Notes under the pieces: model-generated
Told to the model about the DNA's origin: nothing
The model's input: the letters and a program-made list of their open reading frames with translations, nothing else
Databases searched by the model: none
Position numbers and translations under genes: made by a program
In this document: one piece after another, positions 24,345-34,512 of the stretch
How the letters are laid out: each line of letters starts with the position of its first letter
Numbering within the stretch: position 1 is the stretch's first letter
Source of the DNA: Asterias rubens
Lineage: Eukaryota; Echinodermata; Asteroidea; Forcipulatida; Asteriidae
Assembly: GCF_902459465.1 (NCBI RefSeq)
Contig: NC_047065.1
Location: 21,341,828-21,405,827 of the forward strand
Reading direction: 5' to 3'
Length of the DNA stretch: 64,000 nucleotides

Positions 24345-24681
24345 TTAAAGACACTGGACACACACTATTAGTAATTCTCAAAGATCAGTCTTCTCAATCG
24401 GTCGTCGAAGTTGCAAGATAATATTGGGGGAAAAAAACACCCTTGTCACACGAAGTTGTGTGCTTTCAGATGCTTGATGTTGAGACCTCAAATTCTAAAT
24501 CTCAGGTCTTGAAATCAAATTCAAAATCAAAATTACTTCTTTCTTGAAAACTACGTCACTTCAGAGGGAGCCGTTTCTCCACTGTTTTATACTATCAACA
24601 GCTCCCCATTACTTGTTTACAAGTAAGGTTTTATGCTAATAATTATTTTGAGTAACTACCACTAGTGTCCACTGCCTTTAA
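24345..24681. mobile_element. TTAA-ended MITE, group A
   Basis: Left end TTAAAGACACTGGACACACA, right end TAGTGTCCACTGCCTTTAA. The usual AAAATTTGAGCTCAAT block is partly lost. Confidence 0.9.
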
Positions 24682-24689
24682 CAGGCTCC

Positions 24690-26590
24690 TAGTGTTTTAA
24701 TCACTATCAAAGGAATTATATTTGAAAGAGTCCAGAGGTTGGACTGTGTGTTAGCTGTGGGATTCTGATTACAAAATGGCTCACAGACTGAGAAATATCC
24801 TCGTCCTAATTGCTGGATTTTTATTATTATTTTTTCAATTTTTTCCATACCTTTGTCCTAACTGCTTTGCTGAACATTAAAGTTGGCATTAATGTGTAGA
24901 AAAAGAACAACCAAAAACATTTCACTGTTCAACACTGGTTTCTAAAAAGTATGTATCTGAAACAAATCTTAAGATTTGATTGCTCTGAGAATAAGAGGTT
25001 CAGTGAAGCGTAGAATGGATTCCAATTTCACCCACGAACTTATATGGATTTTTCTCTATGAAATTCAATTTAATGTACAAATCTAGGTAAACCTAAATTA
25101 ATGTCAGTTGAAGGTCATTTCAAATGACTATTTACCATAAGACATTTGTGCGTCCTGGATGCTAATGTAGTGTAAGATTATTGATCAATGTCGTCTAAAT
25201 GGAAATACTTTGATGGTTAGAACATAGCATTACGACTGGTATGCATTACAAATCCTAGATAAATGCCAGTTTTGTGCAAAATGAACAACCCTCCTCCCCC
25301 CCCCCCCAAAAAAAAAAAACCTTTATTTTCTAATTAAATGGGAATTACTTTTGATTTATGAATAAATTAAATTTAAAAAATATATACAAATTTAAGAATA
25401 CAAAAATATATGAATTAATAATTACACAAAAAAATAAATTATTAAAATCAAACAATATTAAATACGACTGTGGGGTAGAGCTTGGCCCAATTTCATCAAG
25501 CTGTTAAGCAGAAAATACTGCTTAGCCAATTTCTGTGCTAAGCAAAAAATGGGTGGGGCACCAGTCACAACAAACTTCATGCACTTTTGATAAACAGTTT
25601 CTGCTAAGCAATATTTGTCTGTGCTTAGCAAGTGTTTTTGCGTACATGCTTTATTTATGAAAGTGGGCCATGGTCTCAATTTGATAAAGCTTCTCGAAGC
25701 ACTAAAAACAGCCAAGCACAACAAAAGTTTATATTACTGGAGTAAGGTTACTTTGTTTAAAAAAGATGCTTTCAAAATGATTTTATTTTTAGAATTTCTA
25801 TTACAGACGGATGTGTAGGAATTGTGGAGAACAGCTTAATTGTAAGTTTTAAACCACTTTAATTCCTATTCAAATATTGTAAGACAGAGCATCTGGGAAA
25901 TTCATAGATACACCCTTTCCACAATTGTAGACGCCTATCCCTCGCCTTATAAATATACCAAGTGGTTACCGTAGTACCTTTTTCACGGTGGAAATTATTT
26001 TGTGGAATAATGATTTTCCCTTCCTGCGTTGTAGATGTGACTGGTTTTGGTAAAGTAGTATTAAATGAATAATAAATATGCATGGACATAGTTGTTGTAT
26101 TTCTAACTCTAATTGCAACTCACCCTGGGGAGTCAGCAACTAGGAGTGTTACAGTCACTTAATGAATAGAAAGAAATATATCTTAAGATCGGCCTGCGCC
26201 AACGATTATAAATGCATGGGTTGCCTGGCTCTTAAGTGCCTTTCCTCGGTAATCTTCTGAGTTTAATTGAAGACCACACTGGCAGAGATAATGGGAATTT
26301 GTCTTTGTGGCACACGATCAGACCATGAAGAAACAGAGGAACGAGGGGGGAAAAAAAGCTTTCTTTTTATTATTTATTATAAGAAACACATGACCTTGAG
26401 ATGGAATCAGGACTCTAGCAATCTGGTACTTTCATTAATTGAAATCTAAAAATCAACCGTCCACAACACTTTCTTCTCTTACCCACAGGTTTATATATAT
26501 TTGATGCAGTGCACTTTATTAAATCTTAATGCATTCACGTAGCTTGTACTTCTTCTGACCGTGGTTTGATGTAAGACTTTCAATAGTGTC
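24690..26590. other. Intergenic with one GCTTAGCA-type TIR repeat
   Basis: About 25485-25720 starts TTGGCCCAATTTCATCAAGC and ends TCTCAATTTGATAAAGCTTC, with several CTTAGCAxAA blocks inside. It resembles the GGGCCCAATTTCAT element at 53.3 kb. C and A runs lie at 25296-25318. No gene is supported. Confidence 0.5.
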
Positions 26591-26591
26591 T

Positions 26592-26969
26592 TTAAAGGCA
26601 GTGGACACTATTGGTAATTACTCAAACTATTTGTTTGCATAAAACCTTTCTTGGTGACGAGTTATGGGGAGAGGATGATGGTATAAAACATTGTGAGAGA
26701 CGGCTCCCTCTGAAGTGCCATAGTTTTCGAGAAAGAAGTAATTTTCCACAAATTTGATTTTGAGACCTCAGATTTAGAATTTGAGGTCTTGAAATCAAGC
26801 ATCTGAAAGCGCACAACTTCGTGTGACAAGGATGTTTTTTCTTTCATTATTATCTCACAACTTCGACGACCAACTGAGCTCAAATTTTCACAGGTTTATT
26901 ATTTAATGCATATGTTGAGATACACTAAGTGAGAAGACTGGTCTTTGACAATTACCAGTAGTGTCCATA
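26592..26969. mobile_element. TTAA-ended MITE, group A, right end truncated
   Basis: Left end TTAAAGGCAGTGGACACTAT. The copy runs to CAATTACCAGTAGTGTCCAT and then diverges before the final CTTTAA. Confidence 0.9.
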
Positions 26970-27356
26970 CCAAAAGGACATCGGGACTAAAGCTTACCCA
27001 AAAGGTTTCTTTACCTCATTCACAATCACTTGATGAACATGGACAACAACATTTAAGAATATTAGAGCTATTGTGCGTAGTTTTAGTCCGCTGTCATAAG
27101 TGCTTCTATATCGTATTAGTTGGGATAATGTGGATTGTGGACAAATAAACCTTTCGGTTTCGACTCATTTTGTTTAATTGTTTTTCAAGGTTTGGTAAAA
27201 GGATTTTCTGTCTATTGTCAATTTTAAATGCTAAGATCTAAAAGTGATAGACCAGTCTGATATCTTTGAATGTTGGGGGGTTGATGTTTTATGTAATGTC
27301 CTTTTTCATCATCATGGAACCTTAATGTAAATTTGATTAACTTTGCGGTGGTTACT

Positions 27357-27515
27357 TTCATTTCTAATATGTGGCTAGAGCGAGAGTTGAACCAGCAACC
27401 TCATGACCTCCTTGGTGCTCTAACAACTGAGCTAAGTTGCCCTGTAATGGCAGCTCCCTATTTTGTCAATATCTTTGTTCATATCCCACTCCATTTATTT
27501 TGTTCAACCCCAAAT
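27357..27515 (-). repeat. tRNA-like SINE head with S2-type tail
   Basis: On the minus strand an A-box-like TTAGCTCAGTTGTTAGAGC and a B-box-like GGTTCAACTC are spaced as in a tRNA. The ends do not pair as an acceptor stem, so this is not a tRNA gene. The right flank, 27455-27515, contains TTCAACCCCAAATTA in the opposite orientation, as at 8.95 kb. Confidence 0.6.
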
Positions 27516-27589
27516 TAATAAAGTAAAAACAAAGTGCGTTTTAGGCTACTATTATTACAATTGCTGTCTGTCAGGCCTCCTGCATTCCT

Positions 27590-27800
27590 AAAGCCATCTC
27601 AAGCACCATCAGCCAAATGGGCAAACAATCTCCACCCTCACAGGTACCCATTCACTTCTGGATGATGAGATGCGACAACAGTTAAAAATGCTGTGCCTCA
27701 GGACACAAATGCTGTGACCAGGATTCGAACCCATACTCTAGTGACCCAGTTTGAATACTCACCCCAATACAGCCAACAATGGGGTTGGTGCTCGTTATCA
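27590..27800. repeat. Interspersed repeat abutting the tRNA array
   Basis: Landmarks are CAGGTACCCATTCACTTCTG, CCTCAGGACACAAATGCTGT and GACCAGGATTCGAACCCATA. The last is B-box-like on the minus strand, so this could be a tRNA-derived SINE relic. Confidence 0.5.
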
Positions 27801-27822
27801 TCCCCCTATCATGGATGGATCA

Positions 27823-27845
27823 GATAACCACTACACTACGAAAAC
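27823..27845 (-). pseudogene. tRNA-Val fragment at the left edge of the array
   Basis: Only the first 23 bases of the tRNA (GTTTTCGTAGTGTAGTGG and TTATC) remain; the rest is replaced by unrelated sequence. Confidence 0.85.
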
Positions 27846-27955
27846 TTGACGACCAAATTCCTATTTTAGCTTCCTTCAATGTTGGGAATCGTTACCAACC
27901 TAACAGAATAAATATAATTTAAAAGTAACCTCATGTCAGAAATACAAAAGAAAGT

Positions 27956-28028
27956 TGTTTTCGCCCGGGCTCGAACCGGGGACCTTGCGCGTGTGAGGCG
28001 CACGTGATAACCACTACACTACGAAAAC
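27956..28028 (-). tRNA. tRNA-Val(CAC), unit 1
   Basis: Anticodon CAC at 27993-27995. Acceptor GTTTTCG pairs with CGAAAAC, discriminator A. Anticodon stem is TGCGC/GCGCA and T stem CCCGG/CCGGG. It contains A-box and B-box (GGTTCGAGCCC) promoter elements. Confidence 0.93.
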
Positions 28029-28138
28029 TTGACGACCAAACTGCATATTTTAGCTTCCTTCAATCTGGGGATTCCATACCAACCAACAGAATAAATATTT
28101 TTTAAAGTAACCTCATGTCAGAAATACAAAAGAAAATT

Positions 28139-28211
28139 TGTTTTCGCCCGGGCTCGAACCGGGGACCTTGCGCGTGTGAGGCGCACGTGATAACCACTAC
28201 ACTACGAAAAC
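28139..28211 (-). tRNA. tRNA-Val(CAC), unit 2
   Basis: Anticodon at 28176-28178. Body identical to unit 1. Confidence 0.93.
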
Positions 28212-28322
28212 TTGACGACCAAACTCCAATATTTAGCTTCCTTCAATGTTGGGAATCGTTACCAACCTAACAGAACAAATATAATTTGAAAGTAACCTCA
28301 TGTCAGAAATACAAAAGAAAAT

Positions 28323-28395
28323 TGTTTTCGCCCGGGCTTGAACCGGGGACCTTGCGCGTGTTAGGCGCACGTGATAACCACTACACTACGAAAAC
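28323..28395 (-). tRNA. tRNA-Val(AAC), unit 3
   Basis: Anticodon at 28360-28362; A34 would be read as inosine. T loop is TTCAAGC instead of TTCGAGC, which is still canonical. Confidence 0.92.
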
Positions 28396-28506
28396 TTGAC
28401 GACCAAACTGCAATATTTAGCTTCCTTCAATGTGGGAATTCCATACCAACCTAACAGAATAAATATAATTTTAAAGTAACCTCATGTCAGAAATACAAAA
28501 GAAAAT

Positions 28507-28579
28507 TGTTTTCGCCCGGGCTCGAACCGGGGACCTTGCGCGTGTAAGGCGCACGTGATAACCACTACACTACGAAAAC
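28507..28579 (-). tRNA. tRNA-Val(TAC), unit 4
   Basis: Anticodon at 28544-28546. C32 is retained; all stems pair. Confidence 0.92.
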
Positions 28580-28690
28580 TTGACGACCAAATTCCTATTT
28601 TTAGCTTCCTTCAATGTTGGGAATCCATACCAACCTAACAGAATAAATATAATTTAAAAGTAACCTCATGTCAGAAATACAAAAGAAAGT

Positions 28691-28763
28691 TGTTTTCGCC
28701 CGGGCTCGAACCGGGGACCTTGCGCGTGTGAGGCGCACGTGATAACCACTACACTACGAAAAC
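28691..28763 (-). tRNA. tRNA-Val(CAC), unit 5
   Basis: Anticodon at 28728-28730; intact. Confidence 0.93.
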
Positions 28764-28874
28764 TTGACGACCAAATTCCTATTTTTAGCTTCCTTCAATG
28801 TTGGGAATCGTTACCAACCTAACAGAATAAATATAATTTAAAAGTAACCTCATGTCAGAAATACAAAAGAAAGT

Positions 28875-28947
28875 TGTTTTCGCCCGGGCTCGAACCGGGG
28901 ACCTTGCGCGTGTGAGGCGCACGTGATAACCACTACACTACGAAAAC
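28875..28947 (-). tRNA. tRNA-Val(CAC), unit 6
   Basis: Anticodon at 28912-28914; intact. Its spacer is nearly identical to that of unit 5, suggesting a recent duplication. Confidence 0.93.
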
Positions 28948-29057
28948 TTGACGACCAAATTCCTATTTTTAGCTTCCTTCAATCTGGGGATTCCATACCA
29001 ACCAACAGAATAAATATAATTTAAAAGTAACCTCATGACAGAAAAACAAAAGAAAGT

Positions 29058-29130
29058 TGTTTTCGCCCGGGCTCGAACCGGGGACCTTGCGCGTGTGAGG
29101 CGCACGTGATAACCACTACACTACGAAAAC
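29058..29130 (-). tRNA. tRNA-Val(CAC), unit 7
   Basis: Anticodon at 29095-29097; intact. The 3' flank has GAAAAACAAAAG in place of GAAATACAAAAG. Confidence 0.93.
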
Positions 29131-29241
29131 TTGACGACCAAATTCCTATTTTTAGCTTCCTTCAATGTTGGGAATCGTTACCAACCTAACAGAATAAATA
29201 TAATTTAAAAGTAACCTCATGTCAGAAATACAAAAGAAAAA

Positions 29242-29314
29242 TGTTTTCGCCCGGGCTCGAACCGGGGACCTTGCGCGTGTGAGGCGCACGTGATAACCAC
29301 TACACTACGAAAAC
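29242..29314 (-). tRNA. tRNA-Val(CAC), unit 8
   Basis: Anticodon at 29279-29281; intact. Confidence 0.93.
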
Positions 29315-29424
29315 TTGACGACCAAACTCCAATATTTAGCTTCCTTCAATCTGGGGATTCCATACCAACCAACAGAATAAATATAATTTAAAAGTAACCT
29401 CATGTCAGAAATACAAAAGAAAGT

Positions 29425-29496
29425 TGTTTTCGCCCGGGCTCGAACCGGGGACCTTGCGCGTGTAAGCGCACGTGATAACCACTACACTACGAAAAC
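29425..29496 (-). pseudogene. tRNA-Val(TAC)-like, unit 9, anticodon loop one base short
   Basis: One base is missing, leaving TGCGC-TTACAC-GCGCA with a six-base loop. Probably non-functional. Confidence 0.8.
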
Positions 29497-29606
29497 TTGA
29501 CGACCAAATTGCAATATTTAGCTTCCTTCAATCTGGGGATTTCATACCAACCAACAGAATAAATAATTTTTTAAAGTAACCTCATGTCAGAAATACAAAA
29601 GAAAGT

Positions 29607-29679
29607 TGTTTTCGCCCGGGCTCGAACCGGGGACCTTGCGCGTGTTAGGCGCACGTGATAACCACTACACTACGAAAAC
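29607..29679 (-). tRNA. tRNA-Val(AAC), unit 10
   Basis: Anticodon at 29644-29646; intact. Confidence 0.92.
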
Positions 29680-29789
29680 TTGACGACCAAACTGCAATAT
29701 TTAGCTTCCTTCAATCTGGGGATTCCATACCAACCAACAGAATAAATATAATTTTAAAGTAACCTCATGTCAGAAATACAAAAGAAAGT

Positions 29790-29861
29790 TGTTTTCGCCC
29801 GGGCTCGAACCGGGACCTTGCGCGTGTGAGGCGCACGTGATAACCACTACACTACGAAAAC
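29790..29861 (-). tRNA. tRNA-Val(CAC), unit 11, variable loop one base short
   Basis: One C is lost from GGTCCCCGG, giving a four-base variable loop while the T stem still forms. Function uncertain. Confidence 0.7.
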
Positions 29862-29971
29862 TTGACGACCAAACTGCAATATTTAGCTTCCTTCAATCTG
29901 GGGATTCCATACCAACCAACAGAATAAATATAATTTTAAAGTAACCTCATGTCAGAAATACAAAAGAAAAT

Positions 29972-30044
29972 TGTTTTCGCCCGGGCTCGAACCGGGGACC
30001 TTGCGCGTGTTAGGCGCACGTGATAACCACTACACTACGAAAAC
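29972..30044 (-). tRNA. tRNA-Val(AAC), unit 12
   Basis: Anticodon at 30009-30011; intact. Confidence 0.92.
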
Positions 30045-30154
30045 TTGACGACCAAACTGCAATATTTAGCTTCCTTCAATTTGGGGATTCGTTACAAAAC
30101 TAACAGAATAATTTTTTTTTAAAGTAACCTCATGTCAGAAATACAAAAGAAAAT

Positions 30155-30227
30155 TGTTTTCGCCCGGGCTCGAACCGGGGACCTTGCGCGTGTTAGGCGC
30201 ACGTGATAACCACTACACTACGAAAAC
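30155..30227 (-). tRNA. tRNA-Val(AAC), unit 13
   Basis: Anticodon at 30192-30194; intact. Confidence 0.92.
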
Positions 30228-30336
30228 TTGACGACCAAACTGCAATATTTAGCTTCCTTCAAGCTGGGGATTTCATACCAACCAACAGAATAATATAATT
30301 TTAAAGTAACCTCATGTCAGAAATACAAAAGAAAAT

Positions 30337-30409
30337 TGTTTTCGCCCGGGCTCGAACCGGGGACCTTGCGCGTGTAAAGCGCACGTGATAACCACTACAC
30401 TACGAAAAC
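30337..30409 (-). tRNA. tRNA-Val(TAC), unit 14
   Basis: Anticodon at 30374-30376. Loop is TTTACAC: base 32 is T, unlike the C of unit 4. Stems intact. Confidence 0.91.
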
Positions 30410-30518
30410 TTGACGACCAAATTCCTATTTTTAGCTTCCTTCAATCTGGGGATTCATACCAACCAACAGAATAAATATTTTTTTAAAGTAACCTCATGTC
30501 AGAAATACAAAAGAAAGT

Positions 30519-30591
30519 TGTTTTCTCACGGGCTCGAACCGGGGACCTTGCGCGTGTAAAGCGCACGTGATAACCACTACACTACGAAAAC
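30519..30591 (-). pseudogene. tRNA-Val(TAC)-like, unit 15, damaged T stem
   Basis: The 3' side reads CCCGTGAGAAAAC instead of CCCGGGCGAAAAC, so T-stem and acceptor pairs are lost. Confidence 0.75.
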
Positions 30592-30701
30592 TTGACGACC
30601 AAACTGCAATATTTAGCTTCCTTCAATCTGGGGATTTCATACCAACCAACAGAATAAATAATTATTTAAAGTAACCTCGTGTCAGAAATAGAAAAGAAAA
30701 A

Positions 30702-30774
30702 TGTTTTCGCCCGGGCTCGAACCGGGGACCTTGCGCGTGTGAGGCGCACGTGATAACCACTACACTGCGAAAAC
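30702..30774 (-). tRNA. tRNA-Val(CAC), unit 16, C at position 8
   Basis: Universal T8 is replaced by C (GTTTTCGCAGTG). Stems pair but the tertiary 8-14 contact would be altered. Confidence 0.7.
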
Positions 30775-30885
30775 TTGACGACCAAACTCCAATATTTAGC
30801 TTCCTTCAATTTGGGGATTCGTTACAAAACTAACAGAATAAATTTTTTTTTTAAGTAACCTCATGTCAGAAATACAAAAGAAAAT

Positions 30886-30958
30886 TGTTTTCGACCGGGC
30901 TCGAACCGGGGACCTTGCGCGTGTTAGGCGCACGTGATAACCACTACACTACGACAAC
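30886..30958 (-). pseudogene. tRNA-Val(AAC)-like, unit 17, two stem mismatches
   Basis: The acceptor reads GTTGTCG against CGAAAAC, and the T stem 3' side reads CCGGT. Each loses one pair. Confidence 0.7.
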
Positions 30959-31068
30959 TTGACGACCAAACTGCAATATTTAGCTTCTTTCAATCTTGGG
31001 ATTCCATACCAACCAACAGAATAAATATAATTTAAAAGTAACCTCATGTCAGAAATACAAAAGAAAAT

Positions 31069-31141
31069 TGTTTTCGCCCGGGCTCGAACCGGGGACCTTG
31101 CGCGTGTAAAGCGCACGTGATAACCACTACACTACGAAAAC
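31069..31141 (-). tRNA. tRNA-Val(TAC), unit 18
   Basis: Anticodon at 31106-31108, T32 form; intact. Confidence 0.91.
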
Positions 31142-31250
31142 TTGACGACCAAACTGCAATATTTAGCTTCCTTCAATCTGGGGATTTCATACCAACCAAC
31201 AGAATAAATAATTTTTTAAGTAACCTCATGTCAGAAATACAAAAGAAAAT

Positions 31251-31323
31251 TGTTTTCGCCCGGGATCGAACCGGGGACCTTGCGCGTGTTAGGCGCACGT
31301 GATAACCACTACACTACGAAAAC
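31251..31323 (-). tRNA. tRNA-Val(AAC), unit 19
   Basis: Anticodon at 31288-31290. T loop TTCGATC; intact. Confidence 0.91.
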
Positions 31324-31433
31324 TTGACGACCAAACTGCAATATTTAGCTTCCTTCAAGCTGGGGATTTCATACCAACCAACAGAATAAATATTTTTTTA
31401 AAGTAACCTCATGTCAGAAATACAAAAGAAAGT

Positions 31434-31505
31434 TGTTTTCGCCCGGGCTCGAACCGGGGACCTTGCGCGTGTAAAGCGCACGTGATAACCACTACACTAC
31501 AAAAC
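31434..31505 (-). pseudogene. tRNA-Val(TAC)-like, unit 20, acceptor deletion
   Basis: The 5' acceptor is GTTTTG, one base short, so the seventh pair cannot form without shifting. Confidence 0.75.
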
Positions 31506-31614
31506 TTGACGACCAAACTCCAATATTTAGCTTCCTTCAATCTGGGGATTCCATACCAACCAACAGAATAAATATAATTTAAAGTAACCTCATGTCAGAA
31601 ATACAAAAGAAATG

Positions 31615-31686
31615 TGTTTTCGCCCGGGCTCGACCGGGGACCTTGCGCGTGTGAGGCGCACGTGATAACCACTACACTACGAAAAC
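31615..31686 (-). pseudogene. tRNA-Val(CAC)-like, unit 21, T-loop deletion
   Basis: The B box reads CCCCGGTCGAGCCC, one base short, leaving a six-base T loop. Confidence 0.75.
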
Positions 31687-31796
31687 TTGACGACCAAACT
31701 GCCATATTTAGCTTCCTTCAATCTGGGGATTCATACCAACCAACAGAATAAATATAATTTTGAAAGTAACCTCATGTCAGAAATACAAAAGAAAGT

Positions 31797-31869
31797 TGTT
31801 TTCGCCCGGGCTCGAACCGGGGACCTTGCGCGTGTAAGGCGCACGTGATAACCACTACACTACGAAAAC
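31797..31869 (-). tRNA. tRNA-Val(TAC), unit 22
   Basis: Anticodon at 31834-31836, C32 form as in unit 4; intact. Confidence 0.92.
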
Positions 31870-31979
31870 TTGACGACCAAACTCCAATATTTAGCTTCCT
31901 TCAATCTGGGGATTCCATACCAACCAACAGAATAAATAATTTTTTAAAGTAACCTCATGTCAGAAATACAAAAGAAATG

Positions 31980-32041
31980 TGTTTTCGCCCGGGCACCTTG
32001 CGCGTGTGAGGCGCACGTGATAACCACTACACTACGAAAAC
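31980..32041 (-). pseudogene. tRNA-Val(CAC) remnant, unit 23, T arm deleted
   Basis: Eleven bases covering most of the T arm are missing, which removes the B box, so Pol III promotion should fail. Confidence 0.9.
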
Positions 32042-32152
32042 TTGACGACCAAACTGCAATATTTAGCTTCCTTCAATCTGGGGATTCCATACCAACCAAC
32101 AGAATAAATATAATTTTGAAAGTAACCTCATGTCAGAAATACAAAAGAAAAT

Positions 32153-32225
32153 TGTTTTCGCCCAGGCTTGAACCGGGGACCTTGCGCGTGTTAGGCGCAC
32201 GTGATAACCACTACACTACGAAAAC
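32153..32225 (-). pseudogene. tRNA-Val(AAC)-like, unit 24, T-stem mismatch
   Basis: T arm reads CCCGG-TTCAAGC-CCTGG, with one central mismatch. Unit 30 shares this change, so the two are related by duplication or conversion. Confidence 0.6.
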
Positions 32226-32335
32226 TTGACGACCAAACTCCAATATTTAGCTTCCTTCAATTTGGGGATTCGTTACAAAACTAACAAAATATTTTTTTTT
32301 TTAAGTAACCTCATGTCAGAAATACAAAACAAAAT

Positions 32336-32408
32336 TGTTTTCGCCCGGGCTCGAACCGGGGACCTTGCGCGTGTTATGCGCACGTGATAACCACTACACT
32401 ACGAAAAC
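32336..32408 (-). tRNA. tRNA-Val(AAC), unit 25
   Basis: Anticodon at 32373-32375. Base 32 is A (loop ATAACAC), otherwise intact. Confidence 0.85.
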
Positions 32409-32518
32409 TTGACGACCAAACTGCAATATTTAGCTTCTTTCAATCTGGGGATTCCATACCAACCAACAGAATAAATATAATTTTAAAGTAATCTCATGTC
32501 AGAAATACAAAAGAAAAT

Positions 32519-32591
32519 TGTTTTCGCCCGGGCTCGAACCGGGGACCTTGCGCGTGTAAAGCGCACGTGATAACCACTACACTACGAAAAC
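32519..32591 (-). tRNA. tRNA-Val(TAC), unit 26
   Basis: Anticodon at 32556-32558, T32 form; intact. Confidence 0.91.
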
Positions 32592-32701
32592 TTGACGACC
32601 AAAGTGCAATATTTAGCTTCCTTCAAGCTGGGGATTTCATACCAACCAACAGAATAAATATTTTTTTAAAGTAACCTCATGTCAGAAACACAATAGAGAG
32701 T

Positions 32702-32774
32702 TGTTTTCGCCCGGGCTCGAACCGGGGACCTTGCGCGTGTTAGGCGCACGTGATAACCACTACACTACGAAAAC
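32702..32774 (-). tRNA. tRNA-Val(AAC), unit 27
   Basis: Anticodon at 32739-32741; intact. The terminator region is CTCTCTATTG, lacking the usual TTTT close to the gene. Confidence 0.88.
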
Positions 32775-32866
32775 TTGACGACCAAACTGCAATATTTAGC
32801 ATCCTTCAATCTGGGGATTCCATACCAACCAAAAAGTAACCTCATGACAGAAAAACAAAAGAAAGT

Positions 32867-32939
32867 TGTTTTCGCCCGGGCTCGAACCGGGGACCTTGCG
32901 AGTGTGAGGCGTACGTGATAACCACTACACTACGAAAAC
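32867..32939 (-). pseudogene. tRNA-Val(CAC)-like, unit 28, anticodon-stem mismatches
   Basis: The anticodon stem reads TACGC against TCGCA, losing two pairs. The preceding spacer is also shortened. Confidence 0.75.
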
Positions 32940-33050
32940 TTGACGACCAAATTCCTATTTTGAGCTTCCTTCAATGTTGGAAATCGTTACCAACCTAACA
33001 GAATAAATATAATTTAAAAGTAACCTCATGTCAGAAATACAAAAGAAAGT

Positions 33051-33123
33051 TGTTTTCGCCCGGGCTCGAACCGGGGACCTTGCGCGTGTGAGGCGCACGT
33101 GATAACCACTACACTACGAAAAC
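33051..33123 (-). tRNA. tRNA-Val(CAC), unit 29
   Basis: Anticodon at 33088-33090; intact. Confidence 0.93.
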
Positions 33124-33234
33124 TTGACGACCAAATTCCTATTTTTAGCTTCCTTAAATTTTGGGATTCCATACCAACCAACAGAATAAATATAATTTTG
33201 AAAGTAACCTCATGTCAGAAATACAAAAGAAAAT

Positions 33235-33307
33235 TGTTTTCGCCCAGGCTTGAACCGGGGACCTCGCGCGTGTTAGGCGCAGGTGATAACCACTACACTA
33301 CGAAAAC
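33235..33307 (-). pseudogene. tRNA-Val(AAC)-like, unit 30
   Basis: Shares the CCTGG T-stem change of unit 24, and adds a T-G wobble in the anticodon stem and C at position 26. Confidence 0.65.
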
Positions 33308-33417
33308 TTGACGACCAAACTCCAATATTTAGCTTCCTTCAATTTGGGGATTCGTTACAAAACTAACAGAATAATTTTTTTTTAAAGTAACCTCATGTCA
33401 GAAATACAAAAGAAAAT

Positions 33418-33491
33418 TGTTTTCGCCCGGACTCGAACCGGGGACATTGCGCGTGTTAGGCGCACGTCATAACCACTACACTACATAAAAC
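33418..33491 (-). pseudogene. tRNA-Val(AAC)-like, unit 31, decayed
   Basis: Has a one-base insertion at the 5' acceptor (GTTTTATGTAG), a D-stem mismatch and a variable-loop change. Confidence 0.8.
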
Positions 33492-33600
33492 TTGACGACC
33501 AAACTGCAATATTTAGCTTCTTTCAATCTGGGGATTCCATACCAACCAACATAATAATATAATTTTAAAGTAACCTCATGTCAGAAATACAAAAGAAAAT

Positions 33601-33673
33601 TGTTTTCGCCCGGGCTCGAACCGGGGACCTTGCGCGTGTAAAGCGCACGTGATAACCACTACACTACGAAAAC
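33601..33673 (-). tRNA. tRNA-Val(TAC), unit 32
   Basis: Anticodon at 33638-33640, T32 form; intact. Its flank AACGTGACGACC differs from AACTTGACGACC and is shared only with unit 34. Confidence 0.91.
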
Positions 33674-33781
33674 GTGACGACCAAACTGCAATATTTAGCT
33701 TCCTTCAATCTGGGGATTTCATACCAACCAACAGAATAAATATAATTTAAAAGTAACCTCATGTCAGAAAAACAAGAAAGT

Positions 33782-33855
33782 TGTTTTCGCCCGGGCTCGA
33801 ACCGGGGACCTTGCGCGTGTTAGGCGCACGTGATAACCACTACACTACATAAAAC
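33782..33855 (-). pseudogene. tRNA-Val(AAC)-like, unit 33, acceptor insertion
   Basis: Carries the same GTTTTATGTAG insertion as unit 31 but an otherwise clean body, as expected from a recombination joint. Confidence 0.75.
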
Positions 33856-33964
33856 TTGACGACCAAACTGCAATATTTAGCTTCTTTCAATCTGGGGATT
33901 CCATACCAACCAACATAATAATATAATTTTAAAGTAACCTCATGTCAGAAATACAAAAGAAAAT

Positions 33965-34037
33965 TGTTTTCGCCCGGGCTCGAACCGGGGACCTTGCGCG
34001 TGTAAAGCGCACGTGATAACCACTACACTACGAAAAC
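33965..34037 (-). tRNA. tRNA-Val(TAC), unit 34
   Basis: Anticodon at 34002-34004, T32 form. Same body as unit 32, 364 bases away. Confidence 0.91.
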
Positions 34038-34145
34038 GTGACGACCAAACTGCAATATTTAGCTTCCTTCAATCTGGGGATTTCATACCAACCAACAGAA
34101 TAAATATAATTTAAAAGTAACCTCATGTCAGAAAAACAAGAAAGT

Positions 34146-34218
34146 TGTTTTCGCCCGGGCTCGAACCGGGGACCTTGCGCGTGTGAGGCGCACGTGATAA
34201 CCACTACACTACGAAAAC
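34146..34218 (-). tRNA. tRNA-Val(CAC), unit 35
   Basis: Anticodon at 34183-34185; intact. Confidence 0.93.
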
Positions 34219-34329
34219 TTGACGACCAAATTCCTATTTTTAGCTTCCTTCAATGTTGGAAATCGTTACCAACCTAACAGAATAAATATAATTTAAAAGT
34301 AACCTCATGTCAGAAATACAAAGAAAGGT

Positions 34330-34402
34330 TGTTTTCGCCCGGGCTCGAACCGGGGACCTTGCGCGTGTGAGGCGCACGTGATAACCACTACACTACGAAA
34401 AC
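34330..34402 (-). tRNA. tRNA-Val(CAC), unit 36
   Basis: Anticodon at 34367-34369; intact. The downstream T run is shorter (AACCTTTCTTTG). Confidence 0.9.
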
Positions 34403-34512
34403 TTGACGACCAAACTGCAATATTTAGCTTCCTTCAATCTGGGGATTCCATACCAACCAACAGAATAAATATAATTTAAAAGTAACCTGATGTCAGAAAA
34501 ACAAAAGAAAGT

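Noticed and set aside
27357-27430. tRNA-like sequence on the minus strand with A and B boxes
   Set aside because: The two ends do not pair as an acceptor stem, so it is a SINE head.
31117-33311. Plus-strand frames with repeated MITTTLRKLDDQ and CVFARAP segments
   Set aside because: They are antisense readings of the tRNA-Val units and spacers.
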